DNA from: Treponema sp.
GTDB taxonomy: Bacteria; Spirochaetota; Spirochaetia; Treponematales; Treponemataceae
NCBI GenBank assembly: GCA_024690865.1
Contig: JAILON010000151.1
Span: forward strand, 1-49,391
Direction of reading: 5' to 3'
DNA length: 49,391 bases
The translations under genes were made by a program, and so were the position numbers. Below the pieces are notes generated by a model, which made no database searches, was not told the DNA's origin, and worked only from the letters and a program-made list of their open reading frames with translations. How positions within the stretch are numbered: the stretch's first letter is position 1; every line of letters starts with the position of its first letter. Shown here one piece after another: positions 10,239-18,249 of this stretch.

Positions 10239-10267
10239 TTGTAAACGGACGGGCAAACTGCTATAAT
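10239..10267 (+). promoter_or_regulatory. Promoter of the sodium:solute symporter, near-leaderless
   Basis: TTGTAA (10239-10244), 17-bp spacer, TATAAT (10262-10267), then 9 nt to ATG 10277. The same TTGTAA-N17-TATAAT arrangement precedes murC. Confidence 0.75.
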
Positions 10268-10276
10268 GGCCGCACT

Positions 10277-11650
10277 ATGGAAAAACGAGAAAAATTCAAG
10301 ACGAGAATAGGATTCATCATGACATCGGCGGGATGCGCCATAGGACTTGGCAACGTATGGCGATTCCCCTTCATAACAGGCCAGTACGGAGGGGCGGCCT
10401 TCGTCCTCTTCTACCTCGCATTCCTCGTCCTGCTGGGACTGCCGATTATGGTGATGGAATTCGCGGTGGGCCGGGCAAGCGGCAAGAGTTCCATCCGCTC
10501 CTTTCACGCGCTGGAACCAAAAGGCAGCAAGTGGCATATATTCGGCTACATCTCGGCGGCGGGCAACTACCTGCTCATGATGTTCTATACGACGGTCGCA
10601 GGCTGGATGCTCTCATACACGGTCAAGAGCGCGCGGGGCATATTTTCCGCAATGACACCGGACGAGGTGGCCTCGGTCTTCGGCAGCATGCTGGAAAGCC
10701 CGGCGGAACAGGTGGGATGGATGGCGGTGGTCGTCATCATCGGCTTCGCAATCTGCCTGAGGGGGCTCAAGGCCGGCGTTGAGAAGGCCTCCACACTCAT
10801 CATGACCTGCCTCCTCTTCCTTATGCTCGTCCTGGTCGGACGTGCCGTCACCCTGCCGGGCGCTGGCACGGGGCTTGCCTTCTACCTCAAGCCCGACTTC
10901 GGCAAGATGGTGAAAAGCGGCATGGGAGAAGTCATTTTCGCCGCGATGGGCCAGTCCTTCTTCACCCTCTCGCTGGGCATAGGCTCTCTCGCCATCTTCG
11001 GAAGCTACATCAGGAAAGAGAAAGCACTCACTGGAGAGGCAATCAGCATCATCGCACTGGACACCTTTGTCGCCCTGATGGCGGGCTTCATCATCTTCCC
11101 CAGCTGCTTTGCCTTCGACGTGAACCCCGGGCAGGGACCGGGGCTCATCTTCGCCACCCTCCCCAACATCTTCAATGCCATGGCATTCGGCCGTGTCTGG
11201 GGGACGATTTTCTTCGTATTCATGTCGTTCGCCTCCCTTTCGACGGTCATCGCCGTCTTTGAGAACATCATCTCCTACGCAATGGACATGGCGGGATGGA
11301 GCCGCCGCAAGGCCGTGCTAGTAAACATGGGCATGGTCCTGCTGCTCTCCCTGCCCTGCGCCCTGGGCTTCAACGTCTGGTCCACGGCCGTGATTCCGGG
11401 CCTTGGCAATATACAGGACGTGGAGGACTTTTTGGTGTCCAACAACCTGCTGCCCCTGGGCTCGCTGATCTACCTGCTGTTCTGCACGACCCGCTACGGA
11501 TGGGGCTTTGACGGCTTCATAAAAGAGGCGAACACGGGAAAGGGAGCACAGTTCCCCCGGGCCATCCGCTTCTACGTCAGCTGGATCCTGCCTTTGGTCA
11601 TTTTGGGAATCTGGGTGGTCGGTTACCTGCAGAAGTTCATATTGAAGTAG
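10277..11650 (+). CDS. Neurotransmitter:sodium symporter (SNF) family transporter
   Basis: 457 residues, an inner-membrane protein with about 11-12 hydrophobic segments. The N-terminus RIGFIMTSAGCAIGLGNVWRF followed by PFITGQYGGAAFVLFY matches TM1 and its unwound substrate/sodium site in the SNF family (LeuT, MhsT). These carriers couple Na+ influx to uptake of amino acids or related solutes; the exact substrate cannot be read from sequence. It is transcribed alone: the GH43 gene starts 83 bp later behind its own promoter. Regulation is probably through the 23-bp repeats immediately upstream. Confidence 0.92.
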   Translation: MEKREKFKTRIGFIMTSAGCAIGLGNVWRFPFITGQYGGAAFVLFYLAFLVLLGLPIMVMEFAVGRASGKSSIRSFHALEPKGSKWHIFGYISAAGNYLLMMFYTTVAGWMLSYTVKSARGIFSAMTPDEVASVFGSMLESPAEQVGWMAVVVIIGFAICLRGLKAGVEKASTLIMTCLLFLMLVLVGRAVTLPGAGTGLAFYLKPDFGKMVKSGMGEVIFAAMGQSFFTLSLGIGSLAIFGSYIRKEKALTGEAISIIALDTFVALMAGFIIFPSCFAFDVNPGQGPGLIFATLPNIFNAMAFGRVWGTIFFVFMSFASLSTVIAVFENIISYAMDMAGWSRRKAVLVNMGMVLLLSLPCALGFNVWSTAVIPGLGNIQDVEDFLVSNNLLPLGSLIYLLFCTTRYGWGFDGFIKEANTGKGAQFPRAIRFYVSWILPLVILGIWVVGYLQKFILK

Positions 11651-11663
11651 GGGAGTTTCCCCA

Positions 11664-11691
11664 TTGCGTTTTGCACGGCCTGTGCTATAGT
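11664..11691 (+). promoter_or_regulatory. Possible promoter of the GH43 gene
   Basis: TTGCGT (11664-11669), 16-bp spacer, TATAGT (11686-11691). The leader of about 35 nt carries GGAGG before ATG 11734. Confidence 0.45.
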
Positions 11692-11733
11692 AAAGCTCTT
11701 GGAGGCCTTTCGGGGCTTCCTGGAGGTTTTTAC

Positions 11734-13230
11734 ATGAAAAAGCAGGCTTTCAACCCCTATCTTCCGTCTTGGGAATACGTCCCGGACGGGGAGCCGCACG
11801 TTTTCGGCGACCGCGTGTATGTCTACGGATCGCACGACCTTTCAGGCGGCTCCGTCTTCTGCCTGGGCGACTACATCTGCTGGTCGGCCCCGGTCAGCGA
11901 CCTGAGCGACTGGAAGTATGAGGGGGTCATCTACGGCAGGATGGACGACCCTGCCAACAAAGCGGGCCGTATGGTGCTCTATGCCCCGGACGTGACGCGG
12001 GGGCCCGACGGCCGCTACTACCTCTACTATGTCTACGACAAGGTGGGTTTCGTCTCCGTCGCCGTGTGCGACACGCCCGCCGGACGCTATAAATTCTACG
12101 GATACGTGCACTACAAGGACGGGACCCGCCTGGGCGACCGGAAGGGCGACATGCCCCAGTTTGACCCGGGTGTCCTGACCGAGGGCAAGAAGACCTACAT
12201 GTACACGGCCTTCTGCGGCCACAAGATGCAGGACAGGATCGGCGCGATGGCGACGGTGCTGGGCGAGGACATGCTGACCGTGGAAGAGGAGCCCGTCGTC
12301 ATCGTGCCAGGCGACTGTTACGCGCTGCCTGAGGATGCCGCCCGTACGGCCGTCGCCAACGAGGTTGCCGTAACCGGATGCCCTTACAAGCTCGCCTCGG
12401 TCGGGAACTGGGCGGGATTCAAGGATCACGAGTTCTTCGAGGCTTCTTCCATACGGAAAGTCGGCGACACGTACTACTTCGTCTTCTCCTCCGCACCGAT
12501 GCACGAGCTGTGCTACGCGACGAGCAAGTCCCCGACCGACGGCTTTGTCTACGGCGGGGTCATCGTCAGCAACAGCGATATCGGCATTTCCAGCTACAAG
12601 AAGGCGGACATGCCCGCCGCCTACGGGGCCAACAACCACGGCGGCATGGTGCAGGTGAAGGGCAGCTGGTACATCTTCTATCATCATCACACGAACGGGA
12701 CCTGGTATTCCCGCCAGGGCTGCGCCGAGAAGATAGAGATACTTCCCGACGGCCGCATTCCCCAGGTGGAGATAACGTCCTGCGGACTGAACGGCGGGCC
12801 GCTCGCGGGCACGGGCGAGTACCCGGCCTACATCGCCTGCAACATCTTCACCGACAAGCCTTCAGTCTACGTGGGCGAGGGCTTCCCCAGGGTGACCCAA
12901 GACGGCAGTGACAACGCAGACGGAAGTCCCGCAGAAAAGGAGGACACGAGCTACATCGCCGGAATCAGCAAGAACACGACGATTGGCTTCAAGTACTTCA
13001 ACTTCAAGGGGGTGACCAAGGTCGCCGTCTCCACGAGGGCCTACATACAGGGAGACTTCGAGGTCCGCACGACCTGGGACGGCCCGGTGCTGGGCAGGAT
13101 TACGGTGGACTCGTCCAACTTCTTTGAGGAGCACGTCGCTGACGTGAAGATTCCCGACGGGGTTGCCGCCCTCTACCTGACCTTTACCGGAACAGGCACG
13201 GGCCAGCTCAAGTCCATCCGCTTGGGGTAG
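11734..13230 (+). CDS. Glycoside hydrolase family 43 protein with C-terminal carbohydrate-binding-like domain
   Basis: 498 residues from ATG 11734, preceded by GGAGG; earlier in-frame codons lie in the leader. Five-bladed propeller features of GH43: a catalytic base Asp at about residue 18 (WEYVPDGEPHVFGDR), the pKa-modulating Asp near 86 (LYAPDVTRG) and the general acid Glu near 236 (HEFFEASSIRK). A His/Asn-rich stretch, GANNHGGMVQ then WYIFYHHHTNGTWYSRQ, follows. The last ~130 residues (from FTDKPSVYVGEGFPRV) resemble a CBM6-type module. No signal peptide is visible, so it is probably cytoplasmic and acts on imported oligosaccharides. GH43 enzymes are mostly arabinofuranosidases and beta-xylosidases. 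It stands just upstream of a sugar ABC transporter, which fits arabinoxylan-type oligosaccharide use. Confidence 0.9.
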   Translation: MKKQAFNPYLPSWEYVPDGEPHVFGDRVYVYGSHDLSGGSVFCLGDYICWSAPVSDLSDWKYEGVIYGRMDDPANKAGRMVLYAPDVTRGPDGRYYLYYVYDKVGFVSVAVCDTPAGRYKFYGYVHYKDGTRLGDRKGDMPQFDPGVLTEGKKTYMYTAFCGHKMQDRIGAMATVLGEDMLTVEEEPVVIVPGDCYALPEDAARTAVANEVAVTGCPYKLASVGNWAGFKDHEFFEASSIRKVGDTYYFVFSSAPMHELCYATSKSPTDGFVYGGVIVSNSDIGISSYKKADMPAAYGANNHGGMVQVKGSWYIFYHHHTNGTWYSRQGCAEKIEILPDGRIPQVEITSCGLNGGPLAGTGEYPAYIACNIFTDKPSVYVGEGFPRVTQDGSDNADGSPAEKEDTSYIAGISKNTTIGFKYFNFKGVTKVAVSTRAYIQGDFEVRTTWDGPVLGRITVDSSNFFEEHVADVKIPDGVAALYLTFTGTGTGQLKSIRLG

Positions 13231-13243
13231 GTAATTTTCTGTA

Positions 13244-13282
13244 AACGAAAACGCTAGACAAACGGCTTTTTCGTTGTATAAT
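13244..13282 (+). promoter_or_regulatory. Promoter and inverted repeat of the sugar-binding lipoprotein gene
   Basis: TAGACA (13255-13260), 16-bp spacer, TATAAT (13277-13282). An inverted repeat AACGAAAA (13244-13251) / TTTTTCGTT (13267-13275) brackets the -35, placed like an operator for a sugar regulator. The leader has GGAGG (13311-13315) before ATG 13320. Confidence 0.6.
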
Positions 13283-13319
13283 TATTATAGTAACAGTTCA
13301 TTATATGTTCGGAGGAAAC

Positions 13320-15002
13320 ATGAAGAAAATTGTAATCGGAGCCTTGGCGGCAGTTCTTGCCCTAGGCCTGAGCGGATGCAACAAGGACAAAGGCGGCAGC
13401 GCCGGAACTTCAGGCGGTGACACGGGCAGCAAGTCCATGAACATCTCCATCTTCACCATTCAGCAGAGGCAGCAGCCCCCGGCTGACAACAAGATGTACA
13501 AGTGGATCAAGGACAAATTTGGCGTGACCTTCTCGTTCGACATCCTCGTCGGCGACAAGGACCAGAAGATTGGACTTCTCATCTCCGATCCCGACAACCT
13601 TCCCGACTTGGTCGAGGTTGACTCACCGAAGTTCCAGGAGGCAGGTTGCCTCATCGACCTCAAGGATTTGGTCGAGCAGTACGCTCCAAACTTGAAGAAG
13701 CACTATGCCCCCGCGTGGAAGCAGATGCTCGCCATTGACGGCGGCCACATCTACAGCCTCCCCAACTACGGTGTCTATGACGGACCCGACCAGGGAACCT
13801 ACTACAACCAGAACGGCTTCTGGATCCAGAAGGCCGTCCTCAAGGAGTACGGATATCCTGAGGTCAAGACTGTTGACCAGCTCTTTGACATGCTCGAGGA
13901 CTATGCGAAGAAGTACCCGACGATCGAAGGCATGAAGACGATTCCCTTCTCCATCATCACGGCCGACTGGGAAGCCTTCAACCTGTGGAACCCGCCGAAC
14001 TTCCTGGCCGGATACCCGAACGACGGAAACGGACACGTTGTCCAGGAAGGCGGAAAGTATGTCTACAAGGACAACTTCACCGACGAGAACGCCAAGAGGT
14101 GGTTCAAGCTCGCCAACGGCTACTTCCAGCGCGGTCTGATTGACCCCGAGTCCTTCACCGACAACCGCGACCAGTACTATGCGAAGGTCGCCCAGGGCCG
14201 CGTCCTCTGTATGTTCATCCAGGGATGGCAGTTCATGAACGAGGCCGAGAACACGCTCAAGACCGCCGGTCTCTACGAGAGGACCTACGCTCCGCTCCCC
14301 GTCGTCTTTGACGAGAGCATCAAGCCCCACTACCGCGACATCTCCATTCCCAACCTGCAGCGCGGATACGGAATCACGACCAAGTGCCCCAAGGACAAGG
14401 CTATCGCCATCATCAAGTTCATGGACGAGATGGTCAAGGAAGAGAACCAGAAGATGCTCCAGTGGGGAGTCGAGGGAGAGGACTGGCAGCTTGACGATCA
14501 GGGCCGCCCCTCACGCACCCCCAAGCAGAGGGCCGAGCAGGAGGACAACAACTGGATCCTGCACAACAAGGCGACCCTCTGGTGGGAAGAGGCTCCCAAG
14601 ATGGAAGGATCCTATTCCGACGGATATGCTTGTGCCATGATGAACATCCCGTGGGAGTTCCAGGCCAACGCAAAGCCCGAGGACATCGAGCTGTGGAATG
14701 CCTACGGAGTCGCTTCTTATGCGGCCCTCGTGGACAAGAACCCGCCCGCCAACGCCGGCTGGTACCCCATGTGGCAGCTCTCCCCGGTCGACGGCTCTGA
14801 GGCGGCACTCGCCCTGGCAAAGACCGAGACCGTCCGCAGGAAGTACATGCCCGACATGATCAAGGGCAAGCCCGCAGACTTCGAGAAGACTTGGAACGAG
14901 TACATCAAGGAGATGGACAAGGCCAACCTTGCCAAGTACGTTGAGTTCATGCAGGAAGGGCTTGACGAGCGCGTCAGGGAATTCGGAGGCCTGCCCGAGT
15001 AA
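13320..15002 (+). CDS. Extracellular solute-binding lipoprotein, CUT1 sugar ABC transporter (LplA-like)
   Basis: 560 residues. Start ATG 13320 follows GGAGG; an ATG 15 nt earlier overlaps the Shine-Dalgarno and is rejected. The signal peptide MKKIVIGALAAVLALGLSGC ends at a lipobox (LSGC) with Cys20 as the lipidation site. The long (>500 aa) binding protein with Trp/Tyr-rich body (KYPTIEGMKTIPF, NPPNFLAGYPN) matches the LplA/YtcQ group that feeds LplB/YtcP-type permeases with oligosaccharides. It is the first gene of the transporter operon. An intrinsic terminator just after it would keep binding protein in excess over the permeases. Confidence 0.88.
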   Translation: MKKIVIGALAAVLALGLSGCNKDKGGSAGTSGGDTGSKSMNISIFTIQQRQQPPADNKMYKWIKDKFGVTFSFDILVGDKDQKIGLLISDPDNLPDLVEVDSPKFQEAGCLIDLKDLVEQYAPNLKKHYAPAWKQMLAIDGGHIYSLPNYGVYDGPDQGTYYNQNGFWIQKAVLKEYGYPEVKTVDQLFDMLEDYAKKYPTIEGMKTIPFSIITADWEAFNLWNPPNFLAGYPNDGNGHVVQEGGKYVYKDNFTDENAKRWFKLANGYFQRGLIDPESFTDNRDQYYAKVAQGRVLCMFIQGWQFMNEAENTLKTAGLYERTYAPLPVVFDESIKPHYRDISIPNLQRGYGITTKCPKDKAIAIIKFMDEMVKEENQKMLQWGVEGEDWQLDDQGRPSRTPKQRAEQEDNNWILHNKATLWWEEAPKMEGSYSDGYACAMMNIPWEFQANAKPEDIELWNAYGVASYAALVDKNPPANAGWYPMWQLSPVDGSEAALALAKTETVRRKYMPDMIKGKPADFEKTWNEYIKEMDKANLAKYVEFMQEGLDERVREFGGLPE

Positions 15003-15035
15003 TCTGCCGGCCTGGAAATCTAGAATGTAAAAAGC

Positions 15036-15070
15036 AAGGGCTGTCCGTTCTTTTTGGGCAGCCCTTTTTT
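15036..15070 (+). terminator. Intrinsic terminator or attenuator inside the ABC operon
   Basis: Stem AAGGGCTGTCC with GGGCAGCCCTT (11 bp, one G-U pair), loop of 9 nt, then six T. It lies between the binding-protein gene and the permeases, so partial read-through would set their ratio. Confidence 0.8.
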
Positions 15071-15096
15071 CTAAACCAAGGAGTATTTATTCAGTT

Positions 15097-16035
15097 ATGT
15101 CACAAGCGACCACTTTGAACAAGAGGAAGACATTCTGGCAGCTGCTGTTCAGCCAGCGTCAGCTCGTGCTGATGTCGCTTCCTTTCGTTCTGTACATCAT
15201 ACTGTTCAAATTCGTCCCCCTCTGGGGCTGGACCATGGCCTTCCAGAACTTCAAGCCTGCGAAAGGTTTCTTTGACCAGCAGTGGGTTGGCTTTGCCAAG
15301 TTCGCGTTCCTGTTCAAAGATAAGGAATTCCTTTTGTCCCTGCGCAACACGATCGGCATGAGCCTCATAAGCACTGCGCTGGGATATATCACGGCGATTA
15401 CGATTGCGGTCTTCCTGAACGAGGTCCAGTTCATCGGCATAAAGAGGTTCACGCAGACCGTCTCATACTTGCCTCACTTCCTGTCATGGATTATCGTCAC
15501 GGGCCTGGTTGCCAACGTCCTTTCTGTCGAGGACGGCATTCTGAACAACATCCTGCTTTTCTTCGGCCTGATTGACAAGCCCGTCCAATGGCTTGCCACC
15601 CCAAGGTATTTCTGGCCCATCATAGGCTGGACATACGTCTGGAAGGAGGTCGGCTGGAACACGATCGTATACCTGGGCGCGATGACCGCAATCGACCCCA
15701 ACCTCTATGAGGCCGCCGAGATTGACGGCTGCGGCAGGATCCGCAAGATATGGCACGTGACCCTCCCCGGCATAAAGCCGACGATCATCATCATGATGAT
15801 AATGAGCGCGGGACATATCCTGGACGCGAACTTCGAGATGCCTTACTTCCTTAAGAACGGAATGATTGAGGACGTGGCTTCCACGATCGATATATATGTG
15901 CTTAAATATGGTTTCAAGCAGTTTGACTTCGCGCTGGCTACCGCTGCTGGTATCTTCAAGAACGTCGTCAATATCCTCCTGCTGATTGTTGCGAATTTCA
16001 TTGCCAAGAATGCCGGTGAAGAGAGGTTGATATAA
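15097..16035 (+). CDS. Sugar ABC transporter permease, LplB-like
   Basis: 312 residues with about six membrane segments. The EAA loop (EAAEIDGCGRIRKIWHVTLPGIKP, in two parts: EAAEIDGCG and TLPGIKP) marks the cytoplasmic contact to the ATPase. The N-terminal QLVLMSLPFVLYIILFKFVP is typical of LplB/YteP permeases of complex carbohydrates. AAGGAG lies 12 nt upstream of ATG 15097. Its stop overlaps the next start by one base (TAATG), implying translational coupling. No nucleotide-binding subunit is encoded nearby; such CUT1 systems usually share a genome-wide MsmK/MsmX-type ATPase. Confidence 0.92.
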   Translation: MSQATTLNKRKTFWQLLFSQRQLVLMSLPFVLYIILFKFVPLWGWTMAFQNFKPAKGFFDQQWVGFAKFAFLFKDKEFLLSLRNTIGMSLISTALGYITAITIAVFLNEVQFIGIKRFTQTVSYLPHFLSWIIVTGLVANVLSVEDGILNNILLFFGLIDKPVQWLATPRYFWPIIGWTYVWKEVGWNTIVYLGAMTAIDPNLYEAAEIDGCGRIRKIWHVTLPGIKPTIIIMMIMSAGHILDANFEMPYFLKNGMIEDVASTIDIYVLKYGFKQFDFALATAAGIFKNVVNILLLIVANFIAKNAGEERLI

Positions 16036-16964
16036 TGAGTAATTCAATGGGCAGAAAAAAATACAGGAGCGTGGGTGATACCCTGTTCAACTTCATCATC
16101 TTCCTCGTTCTTGCGTTCCTTATAATCGTGACGGTGTACCCCTTCTGGAATACCATCGCAATCTCATTCAACGACGGCCTTGACTCCGTGAAAGGCGGAA
16201 TACATCTCTTCCCTAGGAAGTTCACCTGGCAGAACTACAAGGCCCTGTTCATCGACGACAGGCTCCTCAAGGCATTCATCATATCAGTGACAAGGACCAT
16301 ATTGCAGACCGGCGTGAGCGTCTTCTGCACCTGTATGCTCGCCTACGCCCTGAGCCGCAAGGAGTTCGTCTTAAGGAAAGCTTCCACCATCGTGCTCGTC
16401 ATCTCGATGTACGTCAGCGCGGGACTTATCCCGAGCTACATGCTCATCAAGAACCTGGGCATGCTGAGGAGCTATGCAGTCTACATTATTCCCAACATCG
16501 TGGATGTGTTCAACTTCATCCTCGTGCGTACCTACATCAACGGATTGCCGGACAGCTTCGTCGAGTCTGCCCGCATTGACGGCGCAGGTGAGTTCAAGAT
16601 TTTCATGAAAATCATCATGCCCCTCATCGTTCCTTCGGTCGCGATGATAAGTCTCTTTGTTGCGGTCGGTGCCTGGAACAGCTGGTTCGACACCTACCTC
16701 TACTGCTCCGGCGAGCCCAACCTGCACTCCCTGCAGTACAAGCTCATGGAATTCCTCCAGTCCAGCCAGAACCAGAGCGCGTCGGCGGCCGATGCGAACG
16801 CTATGGCGGTTGCCGCAGCGTCCGGAAGTGCCAGCGCGATGGTCACGCCCATAAGTATCCGCTCGTCCATAACGATGATCGCGACCTTGCCGATTCTGGT
16901 CGTGTATCCTTTCCTCCAGAAATACTTCATCGTTGGTATGACGGTTGGAGGCGTGAAGGAGTAA
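16035..16964 (+). CDS. Sugar ABC transporter permease, YtcP/LplC-like
   Basis: 309 residues, six predicted membrane segments. The EAA motif reads ESARIDGAGEFKIF followed by IIMPLIVPS. It pairs with the preceding permease and overlaps it by 1 bp. A Ser/Ala-rich periplasmic loop (QSSQNQSASAADANAMAVAA) near residue 245 occurs in this family, where this loop is often long. The C-terminal FLQKYFIVGMTVGGVKE is the family's conserved tail. It is the last gene of the operon, which ends in the terminator at 17087-17130. Confidence 0.92.
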   Translation: MSNSMGRKKYRSVGDTLFNFIIFLVLAFLIIVTVYPFWNTIAISFNDGLDSVKGGIHLFPRKFTWQNYKALFIDDRLLKAFIISVTRTILQTGVSVFCTCMLAYALSRKEFVLRKASTIVLVISMYVSAGLIPSYMLIKNLGMLRSYAVYIIPNIVDVFNFILVRTYINGLPDSFVESARIDGAGEFKIFMKIIMPLIVPSVAMISLFVAVGAWNSWFDTYLYCSGEPNLHSLQYKLMEFLQSSQNQSASAADANAMAVAAASGSASAMVTPISIRSSITMIATLPILVVYPFLQKYFIVGMTVGGVKE

Positions 16965-16999
16965 ACGTCAGCCGGAAGCGGCTGGAGCTGGGTTGTTCG

Positions 17000-17066
17000 G
17001 CAACTGCCTGGCACCCACACTGCCCAGTGCTGGCCCAGTGCAACTGCCCGGTGTCCCACACCGCCC
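17000..17066. repeat. Two imperfect direct repeats, 40-bp period
   Basis: GCAACTGCC(T/C)GG... at 17000-17025 and 17040-17066 share most of 26-27 positions. The stretch between the permease stop and the terminator is also rich in TGCCCAGTG variants. No coding capacity is seen. Confidence 0.6.
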
Positions 17067-17075
17067 GGCGAAATC

Positions 17076-17104
17076 TTGAAAACTTGACTCCCTTGTGCTA
17101 GACT
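17076..17104 (+). promoter_or_regulatory. Promoter of the CDP-glucose dehydratase gene, nested in a terminator
   Basis: TTGAAA (17076-17081), 17-bp spacer, TAGACT (17099-17104). The left arm of the terminator stem occupies the spacer, so transcripts from this promoter begin in the hairpin loop region and carry only the right arm. Confidence 0.6.
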
Positions 17105-17130
17105 TATGCTCGGCACAAGGGAGTTTTTTT
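17087..17130 (+). terminator. Terminator of the sugar ABC operon; its 3' arm holds the next gene's Shine-Dalgarno
   Basis: A perfect 12-bp stem: ACTCCCTTGTGC (17087-17098) and GCACAAGGGAGT (17113-17124), 14-nt loop, T run 17124-17130, then the ATG of the next gene. AAGGGAG in the right arm is that gene's ribosome-binding site. Read-through RNA would mask it, while RNA from the nested promoter would not. Confidence 0.85.
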
Positions 17131-18228
17131 ATGTCATTCAACGGTATATATAAAGGAAAGAAAGTCCTTGTCACAGGCAACACCGGCTTCAAGGGGGCAT
17201 GGCTTTCGGCTTGGCTGCTTTCGCTCGGCGCGGATGTATACGGCTATTCGCTTGACGTTCCCACCGACCCCGCGATGTTCTCCGTCTGTGGCCTGGACAG
17301 GAACACACACACCACATTCGGCGACATACAGGACAAGGACAAGCTCTGCTCATACATACACGAAATACGGCCCGACTTCATCTTCCACCTGGCGGCCCAG
17401 GCGATCGTCTCCACGTCCTACCAAGTTCCGTTCGAGACCATCGGGGCAAACGTCATGGGGACTGCGGCGGTGCTGGAGGCCCTGCGCACGGCCGACTGGC
17501 CTTGTACCTGCGTCCTTATTACGAGCGACAAGGTTTACCAGAACGTGGAATGGCTCTGGGGCTACCGGGAGGGCGACGCGCTCGGCGGCAAGGACGTGTA
17601 CTCCGGCTCCAAAGGAGCTGCGGAACTGGTCATCCGTTGCTACTGGAACTCCTTCCTAAAGGACATGGACAACATCAAGCTGGGCATAGGCCGGGCGGGG
17701 AACGTCATAGGCGGCGGCGACTGGGCAAAGGATCGCATCGTCGTAGACTGCGTGAAGGCCTTCGTCAAGGGCGAGACCGTCGGCATCCGCTGCCCCCGGT
17801 CCACCCGTCCCTGGCAGCACGTGCTGGAACCGCTCAGCGGCTACCTGACCCTTGGCCAACAGCTGGCGGACGGCAGGTGCCCGGACGGGGAGCCCTTCAA
17901 CTTCGGTCCCAATGGGGAGAAGCCCACGACCGTTTTTGAGCTGACCCAGGACCTCGCCGGGGAATGGGGACTGGACAAGAGCAAGGCATCCCAGATAACC
18001 GGCAACATCCCCTTCAAAGAGGCGGGTCTGCTCCGCGTGAACTGCGACAAGGCCCAGGCCATGCTCCACTGGCATTCGACGCTCTCCTACTCCCAGTGCA
18101 TCCACATCCTCGCAGAATGGTACAAGGCCTACTACGACGGGGGGAGCGACATGGCCGCCCTTACGGAAAAGCAGCTGGCCTTTTATACGGCGGAAGCTGC
18201 CAAGCAGGACCTGGACTGGGCCAAGTAG
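17131..18228 (+). CDS. rfbG: CDP-glucose 4,6-dehydratase
   Basis: 365 residues from ATG 17131. An extended short-chain dehydrogenase: glycine-rich NAD site VTGNTGFKGAWLSAWL (about 17-32), catalytic Tyr/Lys pair in DVYSGSKGAAE (near 153), and GIGRAGNVIGGGDWAKDR followed by RSTRPWQHVLEPLSGYL, signatures of the RfbG/DdhB group. It converts CDP-glucose to CDP-4-keto-6-deoxyglucose for 3,6-dideoxyhexose or heptose-type surface sugars. The partner cytidylyltransferase and later enzymes are not in this window. The acyltransferase gene follows by 21 bp, suggesting a small glycan-modification operon. Its start codon directly abuts the T run of the upstream terminator. Confidence 0.93.
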   Translation: MSFNGIYKGKKVLVTGNTGFKGAWLSAWLLSLGADVYGYSLDVPTDPAMFSVCGLDRNTHTTFGDIQDKDKLCSYIHEIRPDFIFHLAAQAIVSTSYQVPFETIGANVMGTAAVLEALRTADWPCTCVLITSDKVYQNVEWLWGYREGDALGGKDVYSGSKGAAELVIRCYWNSFLKDMDNIKLGIGRAGNVIGGGDWAKDRIVVDCVKAFVKGETVGIRCPRSTRPWQHVLEPLSGYLTLGQQLADGRCPDGEPFNFGPNGEKPTTVFELTQDLAGEWGLDKSKASQITGNIPFKEAGLLRVNCDKAQAMLHWHSTLSYSQCIHILAEWYKAYYDGGSDMAALTEKQLAFYTAEAAKQDLDWAK

Positions 18229-18249
18229 CAACAGGGAAAAAGGAAAGAC

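Noticed and set aside
15036..15070. Riboswitch ahead of the permease genes
   Set aside because: Only a simple terminator stem is present, with no additional conserved aptamer-like structure upstream.
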